A DNA stretch of 64,000 bases, from contig NC_084927.1 of assembly GCF_958298935.1 (NCBI RefSeq), forward strand, positions 35,158,501 through 35,222,500, given 5' to 3'. How positions within the stretch are numbered: the first letter of the stretch is position 1; the number at the start of each line of letters is the position of its first letter. A program made the position numbers and the translations under genes. The DNA is from Phragmites australis. Taxonomy: Eukaryota; Streptophyta; Magnoliopsida; Poales; Poaceae. Below, one piece after another: positions 58,750-64,000 of this stretch. Under the pieces are notes generated by a model, which made no database searches, was not told where the DNA came from, and worked only from the letters and a program-made list of their open reading frames with translations.

Positions 58750-60812
58750 AGAGAAAGACGAAGGAGACCAGATAGCTTCTTAGCAGAGATGCCTTCACAA
58801 CGAGCAACATCCTCTTGAATATCCTGAGTGAAATCTAGCACCCAATGTGGCCAAACCGCATACGTTTGAGCTTCCAATGTATCCACATGAGACTGTGATC
58901 TTCCAACCAATTAGCCCCTAGAATCAGATTGAAGCATTTTAGAGGAATAATTTTGATGTCTTGCGAGAAGTTATGGCCCTGTATGAACCATTATAACTGC
59001 AGAACAAGTCGATCACAGACAATCACACCTCCATTAGCAGCAGTAAACTGTTCAACGAGCACCACCATAGACGGTAACTGTAAGTGATCAACTAGTTGCT
59101 TAGCCACAAATGTACCAACATTGCTAGAATCCACAAGAACGAGAATCTCCGTTTTGCAAATAAAACCACGAAAACGCATTATCCATCTAGGCTTCGTTGG
59201 AGGAGTCTGGTGTTCCACAGCAAGAACAGTCTATGCAAACTCATCTGACTTAGTGGTACATTCATCGTCAGACACATCAGTGATCTGAAGAAGGTCAAGT
59301 ACCTCTTCAATAACATGTAGAGGAACTTGATCCAGGCACTTATGAGCCTTGCCCCACTTCTCACCGCAAGTGAAGCACAACCCCTTTGACTTGCAGGAGG
59401 CCTTCATGTACTCCCACTTCTCATCAGTAGATTTGTTAGTGCGAATGCCATCCTCCCTAGCATTGCTGGGCTTGAGCTTATCACTGGTAGAGAACACCCT
59501 GCTCCCTATTATGTTGTGCTTGCTCACTCCTTTCTTATGGGACTCTAATTCTTCCTGCAAAAGAGCAAGAACCAAAGCATTATCCACATTTTACAGTCGA
59601 TGTAAAGTAATAGCAGCATGAATGTCCTCCTTCAACCCTCCTAAGAATCTAGTGACAAAATACACATCATCATACAAGGTGTTGTACATCAAAACATTGT
59701 GAGCTAGTTGCTCGAAGCTATTGTAATAATCAGAGACAGAACCGGTCTGTTTCAAATTATCAAGCTGCTGCAAGTGCTGCTGATATTGATCCCGATCGAA
59801 TCGATCACAAATAGCTCTACAAATTTCCTCCCAACTCGTCACCCGCCCTCGCAATTGATACTTCTGCAGCCAAGAGGCCGCTGCACTAGTGAAATTTAGC
59901 GCGGCAAATCTAGTTTTCAGACTGTTCGTAACTAAATATACCTCAAAGTACATGTCACACCCCATCGAACTTAGGGAACTCCAATTTGGGCAACAGGCTA
60001 GATTGAGGCATCAAATTTCGCATATCATCAGATGACACATTCTAACGAGGATTTGCTTTAACGAGCTACCTATGATCGGGAGCGGCTGCAGGGTCCGAAG
60101 GATCCCAGAGTCGTCATCCCGCGTTGAAGGTATAGTGCCTCCGAGGTTGACGCAGGTGGGCGTGCCGCCTTCAGTGGAGTCACGTTGGCAGGTGGTGACA
60201 ACGTCAGAGCGGAACGTGGCTGCGACTCCAAAGTCTGCACCCGAGCACTCATCTCCTCTGTCTGAGATAGCAGGGTACTCAACGACGAATCCGCCTTTGT
60301 TCTCCACTCCTTAAAGTCACTGAGCGTGTCCAACGTCTATTGCATCATCAGCTTGAAACCCTACAACGGCTTCGCCAATCCCTCGATCGATTGCGTCATA
60401 TGGACCTCGATCTTGGTTAGCTTCTTCTTTGGTGCCAGGACGGAGCTGGCAGCGGGGGGGGGGGGGGGGGTGGAGGGATGCTCTTATACCACTTGTAATG
60501 TTTCTGATGGTGCTACGTTTGTCGGCAATCGGAATCAAGGAGGGGGTAGCCCGAGAGGAGGCGTGGGGTGGAAGAAGATTAGGACGGGTAAGTGTTTTTC
60601 TTCTTCATTGTTCAAAATCCCAATTCGTTATAACGCTAGGCTTTATACCCCACAGCGCAAGACCATGGGCCGATAAAGCTGGACATAGCACACGACCAGC
60701 CAACATGCCAGTGCGGCCTACATCTCTTGACCACACCCAGACTTGACCACAGGACCACTCGATCTATCTACATGACCACTCAGTCTAACCACACGACCAC
60801 TCGGTCTGTGAC
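58750..60812 (-). mobile_element. Decayed gypsy retrotransposon: 5' LTR, PBS, gag, protease
   Basis: Read leftward, a 5' LTR (about 60812-60494) ends TTACA. The PBS-like TGGTATAAGAGC follows, one mismatch from initiator tRNA-Met primer sites. Gag then shows FAALNFTSAAASWLQKYQLR and GSVSDYYNSFEQLAHNVL-like retrotrans_gag motifs (59965-59591), a CFTCGEKWGKAHKC knuckle (about 59340-59380) and a retropepsin-like region (59218-58991) with LVDSSNVGTFV, where the catalytic DSG reads DSS. All three share one frame broken by TAA (59591-59593) and TAG (59231-59233). No reverse transcriptase, integrase or 3' LTR remains. The gag type suggests a chromovirus (from memory). Confidence 0.8.
60454..60470. 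repeat. Poly-G run of 17 in the gypsy 5' leader
   Basis: Seventeen consecutive G bases between the PBS-like site and gag of the decayed gypsy element. Confidence 0.85.
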
Positions 60813-61490
60813 ACAAATCTAGCTATATCATTTTCAAAAGTTCAATCGAGATATTAAAAAAGATATTCATGGTTAAAGTATAAACATGTTAACTACCAGC
60901 AATCTAAAACACCACTAATTTTTACGGGAGGAAGTATAAAGTTGAAGAAAGAAATGCCACAAGGTGCCTAACATCAAAAACAACGAACCAACGGCGAGTG
61001 CATCCGGCAGAGCAACATCTATGGCCACATCACTGGACGCGTGCTGGTATGTTTGTGTGTTCCTTCGCCAGCAGGGCGATCAACGGTGGTTTGTTTTTCG
61101 TTCCTATTCTTGGTTTCTTTTCTGGTTCTGATAAGTAATTTAAGCAACATTTATCTCTGGCCATTTTCAACGATCATTCTAGCTAAAGTGCTATTTTCGT
61201 TCGTCTAATTTGAACTAAAGTTTTGAAGGTGTAAGTGATGGTAACAACGTATGCATGTAACTATCAAGAAAAAATCGATCATGTATTTTCTTGAATTTTG
61301 TTCAGTTCTGTGTCATTCCTACATGATTATAATTTCTTTTCACAAACACTATACATTCATACGAAGTCTACTCATATTTTCCACTCAGACAGCTAAGACT
61401 AGCACGCCAACTCAACATGCAACACGTGATAGCTGAAGAAAAGAGAATGTGATCATGTACTTTGTGAACATGGGGCAGTACTGTCATAGC

Positions 61491-61750
61491 CTGTTTGGTA
61501 AGGCTCTTTCTTATCTAAATTTTATAAGAAAAATGATTTTATGATTAAAAATAATTATTTAATCAAATTTTATGGATAAAGTGATTATGTTAGGAAGTGA
61601 ATCAGAGAAAACTAGTTTTTCATCTCTCAACGTATAGTTCATTTTAGAGAATCATTTTTCACATAATCGAGCTAAAAACTGTAAACTGCTATTTGACAGA
61701 GTTCTTACTGATTCCACATAAGAATTGGTCTGAGAGCTCTACCAAATAAG
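61491..61750. mobile_element. MITE-like element (hAT type)
   Basis: The left end CTGTTTGGTAAGGCTCTTTC and inverted right end (CTTATTTGGTAGAGCTCTCAG) form imperfect terminal repeats around an AT-rich core of about 260 bases with AGAATCATTTT words. Similar AGAATCACT words occur at 9.1-9.35 kb, which may be a related element. Confidence 0.5.
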
Positions 61751-62289
61751 TCATAAGTTCTACTAAAGTGTGGTCTTTTTTCTTTTCAGACTTTGAAGTA
61801 ACAATCTTTTGTTGCAAACTCTCTGCTCTGCGGTTGTGGATCCTGGGAACCCGATCAAGGTGAAAAGCGTTGAGCACCTCAACACAACGGGGTGTTCATC
61901 TGCAACCACGCCTCGCCACTCGGCATCTTTGCCTTCGACTACCCATGCTTGATGCAAGCTGGGGGCGGCTGCGAGGCTTCCAGGAAGAGGAGGAGGGACG
62001 CAAACTGATGGCTCGATGCACGGCGGTACTCCAACGTGCCACGACACGAAGTGCAGGTGGTTTTTTCTGCGATCGCAAGGTGGTCGTTGTTTCGAATACC
62101 GAACGTGCGGTCGGTATTTCAAATACCGTCCACACCTGGGTACCTAGTAGCCGTCCGATCGAACTTGTACGGTTTGTATTAGTCGCATCGCAGGAGCGTC
62201 TTCGTCGTCAGGCTCGGCAGTCGGAGGCCGTGGTGGTCCATCGGCTCAATCAGGAGATGAAGAGCTGAGAAATCTAGTTAAAATGTATC

Positions 62290-63450
62290 TTAGTTTACTT
62301 GTGATGAGTGATTGATATTGATATTTATTTGGCTTGATGATCTATGATTTTGTATGAGTTTTGATGTGATTTGAATTGATTTGGGATTTTATTTGAGCAT
62401 ATTGATTATGTACTAACTGTAATTAAAGTTGGAGATATGTGTTTGCTTATCTCATGGTGTGCAGGTGATGGATGCAACTTGGCGGTCGACGGCAGGATGA
62501 TCGGGGCCAAGCGGAGTGCTTGGTGCCGGACGATCAAGGAGGCCGGACAGAGTCAATGATGATTCTAGCTGAACACGTGGAGGTCAAGCAAAGCATGGAA
62601 GACGGATGAAGATGTCATGTTGACAAACTCAAGCGAAGGGTATGCCGGTACAAGTGATAAGGCAGTCTGAGAGATCGGGAGCAGGAGAGTCTTGCCGGTG
62701 GTCAGAATCGCATGACGGAGTACACGCGTCAACATCGAAGCGCTTGCTTAAGGTGTAAGCAAGGTGGCGAGTCACGTTTTGAGAAGCGTGCAGGCGGTTT
62801 GATCTCAAAACCGTAGGAGGGCTGGAGGAGTACGTACAAGCATCACGAAGCTTGCGTTGAGGCGAACCTAAGTCATGAAGGCGCCGTAATCGTCCGATGA
62901 ATGGAGAAAAAAATAGACCAAAATGTCCTTGTTTGTAAGTATGAGTGTACTGCAAGATATGAGTATTTTAAAAAAAGCTAGAAAACTTAGTGATCAAATT
63001 TTCTAGGCCTATAAATAATGGAGTATGACTATGAGAGAGTTTGAATCAATCATTTGACCCCTGTGTCACCTATTAGAGAGCTTAGAGCTAAGATTTTAGA
63101 GAAAAGAATGATAGCTTATGTAATATGTGAGAATTTTGACAGATAAATCTTTGTAATCCGTATAAAATAGAGCTGATTTTTTTAATGAAGTTTATATTTT
63201 TTTATATGCTTGAATTTCTATCATTCTAGTTTTTCTCTATTGGTTCCCTTGTAAGTTTGTAAGTTTTTCGGTTTCCGATTTTGATTTTTGTTTTGATTTT
63301 CGGCTGAAATTTCAGCACCTTATGAGATCATTATTCTTATTGCTATACGCATAAAATCCGCATACACACGTTTATGTGATAGGGTCTTGAATCACTTATC
63401 TCTAGACAATCAATTTAGAGAGTTTCGTTACTCGATGTTTATCTTTTTTT
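62290..63450 (+). mobile_element. Copia-like LTR relic B
   Basis: Collinear with the reverse complement of relic A (33.1-36.0 kb). The stretch runs from GTGCAGGTGATGGATGCAAC through GCTTGCTTAAGGTGTAAGCA, GAGTCACGTTTTGAGAAGCG and GAGGCGAACCTAAGTCATGA. A TATA-like CCTATAAATA (63008-63017) orients it to plus; the equivalent in relic A is GCCTGTAAATAG. No target duplication or coding domain was found. Confidence 0.65.
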
Positions 63451-64000
63451 ATTTCTTTGTAAGTTGTGATCTTTTGAGTGCTAAGACACATAGATTAATT
63501 TTAAATGGAAACTATGGTTCGTATAACATTTGTAGAGTCATATTGTCTTAATTTTCTCTTGTTAAAACTTCTCTATTTTTATTTCCGTTTGAATTTTGAG
63601 GTGCGTTAGCTGATCCAAATAGAAAAAAATTATTAATTTCACATAAAATTTTTTGAAACGTCTATTTCCCTTCGATAAGAGTCAATCTCGTTACTACCGT
63701 AATCTTGGTCACTTGGCCCGCAAAGAGCGTCAGCCATGGCGCGAGCATGGCCAAAACGTGCTTGTGGAAATGCCGGACCCGCTCGGCCCTCCGGCGAGGC
63801 TTGTTCCGGTCCTCGGGGTCTGGACTCGGAAGACGGCAGGCGCGGTGCGCTGCTGCAGCAGCAGACAGCAGAGGCGCAACTCGATGATTTGGTTTCAGTA
63901 AATTAAGAAAGTGCGAAACTGGCTTGCAGTAACACTGATTCTCTCACCTCAAGTACGTTACGGATTCAGAAAGGCGCCGACTTCAAAATTAGCCTGTTTG

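Larger units (their letters stand above)
60813..64000. other. Right-hand intergenic region
   Basis: No gene can be supported. The stretch contains a MITE (61491-61750), a frame of 132 codons at 61870-62268 with no recognisable domain, and copia-like relic B (62290-63450). The final 350 bases become GC-rich (63700-63870) and could be the edge of a gene beyond the window, but there is not enough to call it. Confidence 0.5.

Noticed and set aside
61870..62268. 132-codon plus-strand frame
   Set aside because: No domain, unremarkable codon use, and adjacent to the copia-like relic; not enough to call a gene.

Overview
The window is nuclear DNA of a grass (Poaceae). It has spliced genes with GT-AG and a few GC-AG introns, GC-rich first exons, abundant MITEs, LINEs and LTR-retrotransposon relics, and a cereal-specific gene order. 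From memory, ATG8, polyphenol oxidase (PPO) and starch synthase IIIb are close neighbours on the long arm of rice chromosome 4, and the same order appears here. The sequence alone does not identify the species.

Genes, left to right: an ATG8 autophagy gene (minus, 3204-5523, five coding exons plus a 5'UTR intron); a decayed PPO 5' fragment (plus, about 10545-10760); an apparently intact PPO (plus, 15758-17740, three exons); starch synthase III (minus, 18784-27102, 16 exons, 1,211 codons), convergent with PPO; a one-exon gene for a 127-residue protein with an FLRPGALARLR motif (minus, 31076-31459); an orphan leucine-rich-repeat fragment (minus, about 32655-32797); a coiled-coil protein (minus, 42627-46138, three exons, 685 residues); and a conserved plant protein of unknown function, probably nuclear (plus, 51936-57349, five exons, 645 residues). 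The rest is intergenic or transposon-derived.

Mobile DNA explains much of the remainder. A complete miniature LTR retrotransposon (TRIM) sits in a starch synthase intron, with LTRs, PBS, PPT and a 5-bp target duplication. A 1.79-kb solo LTR with a perfect ACCAA duplication interrupts an older copia-like relic. Its presumed U3 holds a 73-bp tandem array that places a CACGTG box in each of ten units. A second copy of the copia-like relic lies in opposite orientation at 62.3-63.45 kb. Two minus-strand L1-type LINEs lie in and just behind the 52-57 kb gene, and the first is split by a 546-bp solo LTR (duplication CTTCC). A 36-bp insertion in ATG8 intron 1 carries the same LINE 3'-terminal signature and a 15-bp target duplication. 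A decayed gypsy gag-protease relic lies at 58.75-60.8 kb.

Functionally, PPO (thylakoid lumen, phenol oxidation), starch synthase III (plastid stroma, glucan elongation) and ATG8 (autophagosome conjugation) are unrelated plant housekeeping or metabolic genes held together by ancestral synteny, not an operon-like system. I found no convincing new multigene system. The most unusual structures are the G-box minisatellite LTR, the LINE 3'-end family including its 36-bp miniature, the two GC-AG introns, and an internal duplication in the 645-residue protein.
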